This document shows positions 9,093 through 15,766 of a DNA stretch of 64,000 nucleotides, one piece after another; the first letter of the stretch is position 1, and every line of letters starts with the position of its first letter. A model generated the notes under the pieces. The model saw only the letters and a program-made list of their open reading frames with translations. It ran no database searches and was not told where the DNA came from. A program made the translations under genes and the position numbers. Origin of the DNA: Myroides phaeus (GTDB lineage Bacteria > Bacteroidota > Bacteroidia > Flavobacteriales > Flavobacteriaceae). The DNA lies in the NCBI RefSeq assembly GCF_009799805.1, contig NZ_CP047050.1, forward strand, positions 1-64,000, written 5' to 3'.

Positions 9093-9218
9093 CACCTTTC
9101 ACGTTTCAATCATCACACTTCACTCATCACCTTTCACCTTTCACGTATCACCTTTCACACATCACACATCATTCATCACACTTCACCTTTCACGTTTCAC
9201 GTTTCACGCATCACGCAT
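9093..9218 (+). repeat. 7-bp minisatellite, 18 units
   Basis: Eighteen tandem 7-bp units without an indel, of form CACNYWT: for example CACCTTT, CACGTTT, CACACAT, CACACTT, CACGCAT. Position 4 takes all four bases. Two units start CAA or CAT in place of CAC. It lies in the carboxylase 3' region, between the stop codon and the terminator hairpin. An 80-codon frame runs across it but only because the repeat has no stop in that phase. Confidence 0.9.
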
Positions 9219-9231
9219 TCCCCAAAACAAA

Positions 9232-9260
9232 AAGCACCTGTTAGAGTGTAACAAGTGCTT
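9232..9260. terminator. Terminator after the carboxylase gene / yeiH
   Basis: AAGCACCTGTTA (9232-9243) pairs with TAACAAGTGCTT (9249-9260) with one G-T pair and a 5-base loop; T-rich on the right, A-rich on the left. Convergent gene ends on both sides. Confidence 0.75.
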
Positions 9261-9290
9261 TCTTATAATTAAAAGTAATAAACCAACTAC

Positions 9291-10229
9291 TTAGTTTATA
9301 TAAAGTATATACAATAAAGAGGTAATTGATATAAATACCCATAACCCTACTCCTTCTAACAAGGGTTTCATTCCCACTGATTTTACTGTGCGATAAGACA
9401 GAGAAGTACCAATTAAAAACAAAGTCAATGTTAATGCCGCTTTAGAAACCTCTACAATATAAGGTCCTATTTGCTGTACAAACGGAATATAAGAGTTAGC
9501 TAACATCGCTAAAACGAAGAAACCAATGAAATAAGGCAACTTCACTTTTCCTCCTTTATTTTTGAAAAGTACAGTTGACAAGAAAGCAACCGGAATCACC
9601 CATAAAGCACGAGCTAACTTAACCGTAGTAGCTACTTCTAACGCTTCATCTCCATACTTAGCAGCAGCTCCTACAACCGAACTCGTATCGTGAATAGCAA
9701 TCGCAGACCACAATCCAAAGTCAATCTGACTCATTCCAAGATAATGACCTATCGGTGGGAAAATAAGCAAGGCAATAGAGTTTAAGATAAAAACAATTCC
9801 CAAAGCAACAGAAATCTGCTTTTCATCTGCTTTAATCACAGGAGAAACAGCCGCAATAGCACTTCCTCCACAAATAGCAGTACCTGAAGAAATTAAATAA
9901 GAAATCTTCTTGTCAATTTTAAAAGCCTTTCCAAGAATAAACCCAAGACCTAACGTTAAGAAAATAGAAAAAACAGTTAGAATAAACCCATCCTTACCTG
10001 CTGATAATGCACTGTAGATATTCATTCCAAACCCAAGACCTACCACAGCTACCTTTAATAGGAGTCCCGTTGTCTTTTTAGTTTGTTTAGCATACGGATT
10101 TTCAAAAATCTGGGCGTATACAATCCCTAAAATTAAAGCTGTAGCAGAATTTACAAAAGGAAATAAACTTAAAATAGCCAATCCTATTAAAATTACTTTG
10201 CTCAGTGATGTATTTGTGTTTAAAGACAT
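9291..10229 (-). CDS. YeiH-family (UPF0324) putative sulfate exporter
   Basis: A 312-residue polytopic membrane protein with about ten hydrophobic segments. Family marks are VGLGFGMN near 62-69, SSGTAICGGSAIAAVSPVI near 113-131 and AIAIHDTSSVVGAA near 176-189. YeiH proteins are annotated as putative sulfate or sulfonate exporters mainly from genomic context, so the substrate is uncertain. The LysR gene lies 71 bases upstream on the same strand, as YeiE lies beside yeiH in Escherichia coli, and a 7-bp dyad overlaps the probable promoter region. Confidence 0.88.
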   Translation of the reverse strand: MSLNTNTSLSKVILIGLAILSLFPFVNSATALILGIVYAQIFENPYAKQTKKTTGLLLKVAVVGLGFGMNIYSALSAGKDGFILTVFSIFLTLGLGFILGKAFKIDKKISYLISSGTAICGGSAIAAVSPVIKADEKQISVALGIVFILNSIALLIFPPIGHYLGMSQIDFGLWSAIAIHDTSSVVGAAAKYGDEALEVATTVKLARALWVIPVAFLSTVLFKNKGGKVKLPYFIGFFVLAMLANSYIPFVQQIGPYIVEVSKAALTLTLFLIGTSLSYRTVKSVGMKPLLEGVGLWVFISITSLLYILYIN

Positions 10230-10243
10230 TTGTTTCGTTGTTT

Positions 10244-10266
10244 TACAGCCACAAAGGTCGGCTGTA
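10244..10266 (-). promoter_or_regulatory. Operator-like dyad upstream of the yeiH-type gene
   Basis: TACAGCC-N9-GGCTGTA, perfect 7-bp arms, ends 14 bases before the YeiH start codon. The spacer on the minus strand reads GACCTTTGT, close to the TAnnTTTG promoter core, so a bound regulator would sit on the promoter. Confidence 0.5.
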
Positions 10267-10300
10267 CAGCAACCAAAAGAAAATACATAATAGTTATAGG

Positions 10301-11197
10301 CTATAACTTCACGTTATGCGTTGTAACAAATCGCGTAAACAATTCCACCAAGGCACTCTCCTGTCCTTGACGCTGTATAACAGAGAAATTACGCGTTATT
10401 TCCAATCCCTCTACATCAATAACCGTCAGTTCATTATAACGCAATTCCTTCAATATGGCGTGTATTGATAAAAAAGCAACACTATCCGAATGCATTAAAT
10501 ACATTTTAATACTCTCCGTACTTGAAAAATTCATTTCATTATTCAAATCGTTGATGTTGATTCCCACTTCCTTTAACTGAGCGCCCACTACATCTAATGT
10601 ACCCGAACCTGTTTCGCGCAATAAAAACGTCAAATCCTTTAATTCATCCGCTTTAATAACTCCCCTTTTTGCCAAAGGATTAGCGCTACCACACACCAAG
10701 ACAATCTCATCTTTAATAAAATCAATATACTTTATTTGTGGGTTTTTAGAAAAGCCCTCAACAATTCCAACATCAATACTCTTGCTCAACAAAAGATTTT
10801 CAATAGCCGTAGTATTATCGGAAAACAAATCAAGGTGTAAGTCGTTTACCTTTTTTCGAAACTCAGCCAATAAAGGAGGTAACACATATTGAGAAACCGT
10901 CGTACTGGCACCAACACACAAACTACCGTCCATTTTAGCATTCAAAGCGTGAATATCAAACTCTAAATTTCTATAAATAGAGAATATTTCTTCCGCATAA
11001 CCAAACAGCAATTGTCCAGCCTCAGTCAGGCTAATTTTCATCCCATCTCTTAAGAACAATTTTGTCTGATAAGACGACTCAATTTCTTGAATATGTTTCG
11101 TTACAGCAGGTTGAGAAATCAATAATTCCTTAGCAGCTTTTGTAAAACTCCCCCTTTTGGCAACTGTGTAAAAAACTTTTAATCTAAAATCAAACAT
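10301..11197 (-). CDS. LysR-family transcriptional regulator
   Basis: A 298-residue regulator: winged helix-turn-helix at about 1-60 (FYTVAKRGSFTKAAKELLIS, QPAVTKHIQEIE) followed by a LysR substrate-binding domain (about 90-295). It precedes the YeiH-type exporter gene in the same direction and probably controls it; YeiE/CysB-like ligands (sulfite, sulfate or a cysteine precursor) are an inference from the neighbour. Two exact 11-bp direct repeats 21 bp apart lie 38 bases upstream and could be its binding sites. Confidence 0.93.
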   Translation of the reverse strand: MFDFRLKVFYTVAKRGSFTKAAKELLISQPAVTKHIQEIESSYQTKLFLRDGMKISLTEAGQLLFGYAEEIFSIYRNLEFDIHALNAKMDGSLCVGASTTVSQYVLPPLLAEFRKKVNDLHLDLFSDNTTAIENLLLSKSIDVGIVEGFSKNPQIKYIDFIKDEIVLVCGSANPLAKRGVIKADELKDLTFLLRETGSGTLDVVGAQLKEVGININDLNNEMNFSSTESIKMYLMHSDSVAFLSIHAILKELRYNELTVIDVEGLEITRNFSVIQRQGQESALVELFTRFVTTHNVKL

Positions 11198-11234
11198 AAT
11201 TTATATTATTAAGAAAGATAAAAAAGATAAAAAA

Positions 11235-11266
11235 CCACGATTAGTGCAAACAATCCCACGATTAGT
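11235..11266. promoter_or_regulatory. Direct-repeat operator candidate (2 x 11 bp)
   Basis: CCACGATTAGT occurs at 11235-11245 and again at 11256-11266. The 21-bp offset is two DNA helical turns. It lies between the LysR start codon and an oppositely directed TATCTTTG promoter, a usual position for LysR-type sites. Confidence 0.5.
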
Positions 11267-11292
11267 ATAACATAAACACATTAGGCTTACTC

Positions 11293-11300
11293 TATCTTTG
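11293..11300 (+). promoter_or_regulatory. -7 promoter element facing a short transcript
   Basis: TATCTTTG on the plus strand, 26 bases after the repeat pair. No normal gene follows in this direction before 12440; only a mini-ORF at 11359. Confidence 0.4.
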
Positions 11301-11358
11301 TATTACAAAAATAAGCTAACAAGTTAATAAACGGCAAATAATATAGCAAATAATAGGT

Positions 11359-11379
11359 ATGAGCTGTCAAAGTTGTTAG
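11359..11379 (+). other. Mini-ORF MSCQSC (leader peptide or gene remnant)
   Basis: ATG-AGC-TGT-CAA-AGT-TGT-TAG encodes MSCQSC and stops. It lies about 58 bases after a promoter-like element. Two readings fit: a cysteine-containing leader beside a sulfur-related locus, or the decayed 5' end of a RicT/PSP1-type gene, whose flavobacterial products I recall starting with similar Met-Ser-Cys-x-Ser-Cys residues. Skipping bases at the TAG gives a DKGGRIKN-like continuation. Weak evidence. Confidence 0.25.
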
Positions 11380-11556
11380 ACAAAGGTGGAAGGATTAAAA
11401 ATACAAAGAGCTTAGTCAGGCTAATTGTCGTTCCCATAAAAACATTTTAAAATCTCCACAAATCAAATCCCAATAGAACTCGACAAGAGTTATATTCGAT
11501 TTAAGTGATTTACAATAAGATTCCGTTGTAAAACTAAAAGTATCACTTAGAAAAAA

Positions 11557-11584
11557 AGCTGTCTCCGTAAAAAGAGGCAGCTTT
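11557..11584 (-). terminator. Terminator of the hydroxylase gene
   Basis: On the minus strand a 10-bp stem (AAGCTGCCTC with GAGACAGCTT, one mismatch as G-T) is followed by TTTTTT. It lies 7 bases after the stop codon. Confidence 0.75.
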
Positions 11585-11591
11585 AATTCTT

Positions 11592-12218
11592 TTATCTCGT
11601 TTTTAACCATCCTGTGATACTGTATCTCGGATAATTTACCATCTTAACTTCGTGTTCAATATACTTACTATCAAACACAACCAAACGCCCTGGCAAAGGC
11701 TGAACAATCTCTTCTCTTTCTGTTCCATCTTCATTTTGAAGATACAAAGCTAACTCCCCACCATTTGCAGGAGTCCAGTCTTGCTCATTCAAATACAACA
11801 CCACTGAAAGGGTTCTACGTGTATCCGTATGAAAAACATCTAAATGTCTTTTATAAAATGTCCCTTTTGGGTAACAAGCATAATGAAACTCCCCTTCTTG
11901 AATTCCCAAATAGCAGGTGCGATTAATATATTCAATAAAGGTATTAACCTTATCAAAATACATCTTCTCTACTTCATCTGGTTTCTTTTCATCAAGCCAT
12001 AAAATAGAGTCTCCACGGATTTCTTCCACTATTTGCTCTTCTGAAGCTTGCCCAATTGCTGCTTTTTTGAAATTTTCCAAATCTTGTTTCAAAAACAAAT
12101 TTGCCCTAAGCAGATTGATCTCCTCTTCTGAGAAAAAACAATCAATAACTGAGTATTTACGATTTACTAAATCGTCTATAATTAACTCATAAAATGGATT
12201 TACTTCAAAATCACCCAT
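11592..12218 (-). CDS. 2OG-Fe(II) oxygenase (prolyl-hydroxylase-like)
   Basis: A 208-residue non-haem iron dioxygenase. The double-stranded beta-helix carries the iron triad H125-x-D127 (YKRHLDVF) and H189 (YIEHEV), and Arg198 in YPRYSITGW would bind 2-oxoglutarate. The family hydroxylates proline or other residues in proteins; bacterial versions can act on elongation factor Tu or ribosomal proteins, but the target here is not shown. Single gene with its own terminator. Confidence 0.87.
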   Translation of the reverse strand: MGDFEVNPFYELIIDDLVNRKYSVIDCFFSEEEINLLRANLFLKQDLENFKKAAIGQASEEQIVEEIRGDSILWLDEKKPDEVEKMYFDKVNTFIEYINRTCYLGIQEGEFHYACYPKGTFYKRHLDVFHTDTRRTLSVVLYLNEQDWTPANGGELALYLQNEDGTEREEIVQPLPGRLVVFDSKYIEHEVKMVNYPRYSITGWLKTR

Positions 12219-12412
12219 ACATTAATAAATAAAAAGTACGCAAATATATATTACAATAGAAAAAAAATAATACCCAAAATAAGATATTTTTTATTAACAA
12301 AAAGTTAAAAAACATATCCTATTCCCCCCTAAAAACATCCTAATATCTTTGTGACGTCCCACTATTGTTAGATTTTTTTTACAAAAAATCACCAAGTTTT
12401 AAAAAATAGGAC

Positions 12413-12420
12413 TACCTTTG
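12413..12420 (+). promoter_or_regulatory. -7 promoter element of the PepSY operon
   Basis: TACCTTTG, 19 bases before ATG 12440. A second match, TATCTTTG at 12344-12351, lies further upstream. Confidence 0.6.
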
Positions 12421-12439
12421 TTTTTAATTAATCTAAATA

Positions 12440-12775
12440 ATGATGTATACACTATTGTTCGGAATAGCAGCATTAAGTTTTTTTATGCTGTACAACAGCT
12501 CTAAAAAAGTTAAGTTCAACAAACGTTGTCCGTTTACAGATTGGCTAAGAGAAAACAAAATCTTATCTAAGCGTATTGCTTATTCATTATTAGTTATTAC
12601 ACTATTAACAGAAATCGCTTACGAAGGTATTGGTGTAGGATCCCTTACATTTATATTATATCTGATGTTTATCGGTTCTGCTGTTGTAGCTATCTACCCT
12701 ACCATTTCAATGAAATACACGCAAGTACTAAGCTTAATTGGTGTTTGTTTATTATTTGAATTTATACTCTTCTAA
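12440..12775 (+). CDS. Small membrane protein, DUF3325-like
   Basis: A 111-residue protein with four hydrophobic segments (about 3-20, 46-60, 66-86 and 92-111) and a basic loop. It is the first gene of a tight three-gene unit with a DUF3649-like protein and a PepSY membrane protein. In other bacteria DUF3325, DUF3649 and PepSY-TM genes form an iron-uptake-associated operon; the resemblance here is to size, topology and order rather than to a clear motif, so the family call is tentative. Confidence 0.6.
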   Translation: MMYTLLFGIAALSFFMLYNSSKKVKFNKRCPFTDWLRENKILSKRIAYSLLVITLLTEIAYEGIGVGSLTFILYLMFIGSAVVAIYPTISMKYTQVLSLIGVCLLFEFILF

Positions 12776-12779
12776 AATT

Positions 12780-13070
12780 ATGCCAGCAAACAAAAAACAT
12801 TTAGAAACTTCGCCTTGGCAACGATTTTTAAAGTTTACGGCAGGTTGTATTGGTGGATTCTTTTTAACAGTTACCTTTCACATGTTTTTCATGTATTTTT
12901 TAGATGCTAAACCCATATACACTACAATGTTTATAACAGGTTTTGTATTATGGGCAACACTATTTATCCTTGCTTTTATAGCAAAAAGTGGTTATAAAAT
13001 TTGGGCATTATATAGTGGTCTCGCTATTCTTTTTTACCTGCCTTATTTAATACAACCTATCAATATCTAA
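12780..13070 (+). CDS. Small membrane protein, DUF3649-like
   Basis: A 96-residue protein starting MPANKKHLE, 4 bases after the previous stop; a longer frame from 12738 would overlap that gene and is unlikely. Three hydrophobic segments (about 17-38, 42-65, 70-90) with a GGFF turn and a KSGYKIWALY loop recall the DUF3649 'iron transporter' family. Second gene of the PepSY operon; probably inner membrane. Confidence 0.65.
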   Translation: MPANKKHLETSPWQRFLKFTAGCIGGFFLTVTFHMFFMYFLDAKPIYTTMFITGFVLWATLFILAFIAKSGYKIWALYSGLAILFYLPYLIQPINI

Positions 13071-13091
13071 GACAATTACGCCACACCCCAT

Positions 13092-14672
13092 ATGAATATA
13101 AGAAACTACAATAAGTACTTTCACTTACATACCTTAAGTGGAATTATTATTACTGCAGTACTTTTCGTTTTCTTTTTTGCAGGTTCTTTTGCCTTCTTTA
13201 AAAACGAAATAAACAATTGGCAAAACAATACGCCAAAAGGAGCATTTGCTTCAAATACTCTTAACTATAATACTATTGCTGATTCCCTTAATAACCAATA
13301 TGGTTTATACGGAAGAAACGTCAGCTTTAGACTTGGTTATAAAAGTCGCATAATCGGACTTGTAGTTTCTCCTTCAAAAGACACCCTTAATCCAAAAGCA
13401 GCTGAACGTGGGTTCGTAATGTATGATACCCTATCTGATGAAAGTAAAAGCTATGCAGAACAATACTCATTGGGTGAATTTCTATATCGTTTACACTTTT
13501 TAGCGCCTGTTAATAGTTTAGCAAACTTCAGTATACCTTTAGGATACTTAATTGCAGGAATCGTTGCTTTTACCTTTCTTATCGCTCTAATAACAGGAGT
13601 ACTTGTACATTGGCAAAAAATAGTTTCTAATTTTTATGTTTTTAGACCTTGGGAAAAACTAAAAACAGTTTGGACTGATTTACACACAGCTTTAGGTGTA
13701 TTAACTTCTCCATTCTTATTTATTTTTGCTATTTCTGGCTCTTATTTCTTCTTGACTTCTTACTTTTTTGCAAATGCGATAGCCTCGTTAGGATATGGAG
13801 GTGATACCCAAAAACTCCAAGCAGAAGTAGGTGGCAGAAAAGGCCCAAAATTAGAAATGTCTTTCACGAATACTCCCCTAAAACAACACGTTGACATCAA
13901 TAGCTATGTACAAGAAACTTTACAAAAATGGGAAGATGGGATCATCACCTTTGTTGAAGTTAGTAATTATGGCGACCAAAATATGCAGGTTAAATTACTC
14001 GGAAAGGTTTCTGAACATAAACAATTCAACAGTAGAGGTGAAATCATTTATACAGTTGCAACCGGTGAAATAGAAGAAAAAGCTAATCCAAACGATAGCT
14101 CTACTTACAGTGAAGTAGTTTCAAACTTGATGTATGTGTTACACTTTGGTTCATTTGGAGGATATGCAACTCGCATTATTTACTTTTTAATTGGAATAGC
14201 AGGTTGTTTTGTGATTATTTCAGGGGTTTTAATATGGTTAGTAGCCAGAGATAAAAAGAATGTACCTGAGAAAAAGCGCAAGTTCAACTTCTGGTTAACC
14301 AATATATACTTGTCGATTTGCTTATCAATGTACCCCGTAACAGCTTTAGCGTTCATTGCAGTTAAGCTAAACCCAACGGGAGGACAAACTTTTATCTATT
14401 CGTTTTATTTCTACACTTGGCTTGCCTTGACAATTGTATTAGCAGCAAGAAAAAGCTTGTATAAAACAAATAGAGACTGCTTACTAGTAGGAAGTGCAAT
14501 CGGTTTATTGATTCCAATTACAAATGGAATTGTAACAGGTACTTGGTTTTGGACAAATTGGAAAAATCAGTATTACGATATTCTTATCATTGATATCTTT
14601 TGGATTATCATTCCTTGCATCACTTTATACGCTTGGTATTTGGTGCGCAAAAAACAAAATAAAGAAGTTTAA
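13092..14672 (+). CDS. PepSY-associated transmembrane protein
   Basis: A 526-residue membrane protein of the PepSY-TM family. It begins with HLHTLSGIIITAVLFVFFF (first helix), has PepSY-like periplasmic segments, a histidine-bearing helix near TDLHTALGVL (about 202-211), a second periplasmic region, MYVLHFGSFGGYATR (about 347-361), and C-terminal helices. Family members are thought to reduce or release ferric iron from siderophores in the periplasm, often next to TonB receptors. No receptor gene is next to it here. Confidence 0.85.
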   Translation: MNIRNYNKYFHLHTLSGIIITAVLFVFFFAGSFAFFKNEINNWQNNTPKGAFASNTLNYNTIADSLNNQYGLYGRNVSFRLGYKSRIIGLVVSPSKDTLNPKAAERGFVMYDTLSDESKSYAEQYSLGEFLYRLHFLAPVNSLANFSIPLGYLIAGIVAFTFLIALITGVLVHWQKIVSNFYVFRPWEKLKTVWTDLHTALGVLTSPFLFIFAISGSYFFLTSYFFANAIASLGYGGDTQKLQAEVGGRKGPKLEMSFTNTPLKQHVDINSYVQETLQKWEDGIITFVEVSNYGDQNMQVKLLGKVSEHKQFNSRGEIIYTVATGEIEEKANPNDSSTYSEVVSNLMYVLHFGSFGGYATRIIYFLIGIAGCFVIISGVLIWLVARDKKNVPEKKRKFNFWLTNIYLSICLSMYPVTALAFIAVKLNPTGGQTFIYSFYFYTWLALTIVLAARKSLYKTNRDCLLVGSAIGLLIPITNGIVTGTWFWTNWKNQYYDILIIDIFWIIIPCITLYAWYLVRKKQNKEV

Positions 14673-14729
14673 ACAATCAAACTTTCCTATACCATCACTC
14701 CTATATTTGAATAGTGATCGGTCAATAGT

Positions 14730-14768
14730 AAAAAGGGTTATTACGTCAAAAACAGTAATAACCCTTTT
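14730..14768 (+). terminator. Terminator of the PepSY operon
   Basis: Perfect 15-bp stem, AAAAAGGGTTATTAC (14730-14744) with GTAATAACCCTTTTT (14754-14768), 9-base loop, T-rich tail. Confidence 0.9.
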
Positions 14769-15004
14769 TATTTTCACCTTTTTTTATTTCCTAAGAGTAG
14801 TTCGCAATAATTACTACTTTACTTATAATCTTCAAAAACACTTGCGATAAGCGATTTACACCTAAGTGGATTCCCTTAAACCAAAACAAATCGATAAAGA
14901 ATAAAAACACTAAACGCATAGTTGGCCCCTATTTCTCAAAAAGCCTCAATTTGGCTGTAAGTCAGTAACCACGCCACTTTCAATGGTTTCCTATGGGAAT
15001 TAAT

Positions 15005-15110
15005 CGTAAATGAGTCGTAAATAAGTCGTATTTCGTTCGCGAAAAAGGCCTTTAGGTGAGGTATCTACGACTTATCTCCGAGTTATCTTCGACTAATGTA
15101 CATATGAGGT
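15005..15110. repeat. Dispersed 11-bp-periodic palindromic element, copy A
   Basis: Left half: CGTAAATGAGT, CGTAAATAAGT, CGTATTTCGTT (15005-15037). Core AAAAAGGCCTTT at 15042-15053. Right half: ACGACTTATCT, CCGAGTTATCT, TCGACTAATGT, ACATATGAGGT (15067-15110). The halves are inverted copies (ATAAGTCGTA against TACGACTTAT, centred 22-23 bases from the core centre). Every unit is exactly 11 bp. Confidence 0.85.
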
Positions 15111-15180
15111 TATGACAATCCCTTTGTTTATAAGGGATTGCGAACAGTTGAGTGCAAAAGTAGGACAGAGTTAATAGTGC

Positions 15181-15210
15181 ATTTGATGTCATTTGATAGC
15201 AAATGATGTC
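15181..15210. promoter_or_regulatory. Three 10-bp tandem units with an internal dyad
   Basis: ATTTGATGTC, ATTTGATAGC and AAATGATGTC in direct tandem; the centre also forms CATTTG-N4-CAAATG. They lie about 40 bases before a TAATTTTG promoter element and a 67-codon frame, so they look like an operator array. Confidence 0.45.
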
Positions 15211-15283
15211 AAAATAACCACTTTGAAAAAAAGTATTTGCCGTTAGTATTAATTTTGCTTTAGAAACTACAAACACAGGAATT

Positions 15284-15487
15284 ATGATTCAATTTTACAC
15301 AACACACCAAAAAACATTATATGCTCAATCCTCTTATAAACTCCCGATCACTTATACCACAAAAAGCCGTTGTGATTCTATGTTAATCCAGTATATGCAG
15401 GGAATATATTTCTTAGCTAACCTCCCTAACCCGAGTTTAAAAAGAATAACACAACAACGCAATACAAGCGCCCCATTCCTGGTTTAA
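15284..15487 (+). CDS. Doubtful small ORF, 67 residues, unknown
   Basis: Not recognised. The frame starts ATGATTCAATTT 27 bases after a TAATTTTG promoter-like element and behind an operator-like array, which favours a real transcript. The product is polar with many Thr, Tyr and Gln, one Cys, and no membrane segment or clear fold. It lies between copies A and B of the dispersed 11-bp element. It could equally be a remnant of a gene lost between the two copies. Confidence 0.3.
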   Translation: MIQFYTTHQKTLYAQSSYKLPITYTTKSRCDSMLIQYMQGIYFLANLPNPSLKRITQQRNTSAPFLV

Positions 15488-15544
15488 ATACAGTTACAGC
15501 CTACTTTCAGACAATACAACGTCCTATACTGTCCGTAACTGGTT

Positions 15545-15640
15545 CTAAACATAGACCACACAAATTCGACACTCCTTCGGAAAAAAGGCCTTTTTCCGAA
15601 CTTATCCCGAACATATCTCGAAGATGTCCCGAACATGGTC
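15545..15640. repeat. Dispersed 11-bp-periodic palindromic element, copy B
   Basis: The core palindrome TTCGGAAAAAAGG / CCTTTTTCCGAA lies at 15576-15600. Right-hand units ACTTATCCCGA, ACATATCTCGA, AGATGTCCCGA, ACATGGTCCTA follow at exact 11-bp steps; left-hand units (CTAAACATAGA, CCACACAAATT, CGACACTCCTT) keep the same step. The right end AGATGTC-C-CGAACATGGT plus TTAAAACT is shared with copy D 44 kb away. Confidence 0.85.
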
Positions 15641-15716
15641 CTATTAAAACTCCCCTTATTCTACTCTTTAATCCCTATTGACAATCGCCTAATTCAGAGA
15701 AAATCGCCCATAAAAA

Positions 15717-15742
15717 AAGGATATCCTTTTGCGATATCCCTT
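15717..15742 (-). terminator. Terminator of the bestrophin-like gene
   Basis: AAGGATATC (15717-15725) pairs with GATATCCCTT (15733-15742), one base bulged; on the minus strand a T-tract follows. Confidence 0.75.
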
Positions 15743-15766
15743 CCTATTTTATTTAAAAAAACGTTT

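Larger units (their letters stand above)
11198..11556. other. Intergenic region with paired repeats, a plus-strand promoter and a mini-ORF
   Basis: About 390 bases between the LysR start and the hydroxylase stop. It holds an 11-bp direct repeat pair (11235-11266), a promoter-like TATCTTTG (11293-11300, plus strand) and a six-codon frame at 11359. A 64-codon minus frame here runs through the terminator hairpin and is not credible. Confidence 0.6.
14673..15283. other. Intergenic region with terminator, 11-bp element A and a 10-bp repeat
   Basis: About 610 bases. It holds the PepSY operon terminator (14730-14768), dispersed element A (15005-15110), three 10-bp tandem units (15181-15210) and a promoter-like TAATTTTG (15250-15257). 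No credible gene. Confidence 0.7.

Noticed and set aside
9009..9251. An 80-codon frame starting in an ATGA overlap with the carboxylase stop
   Set aside because: Almost all of it is the 7-bp minisatellite read through; the repeat contains no stop in this phase, giving a His/Thr/Ser heptad artefact, and the end runs into the terminator hairpin.
11028..11435. A 13-bp match (AGTCAGGCTAATT) between the lysR coding region and the intergenic region at about 11413, hinting at a second lysR fragment
   Set aside because: The similarity does not extend in a consistent frame beyond a few codons; chance is likely.
11416..11610. A 64-codon minus-strand frame after the hydroxylase gene
   Set aside because: It overlaps the hydroxylase C-terminus out of frame and reads through the terminator hairpin.
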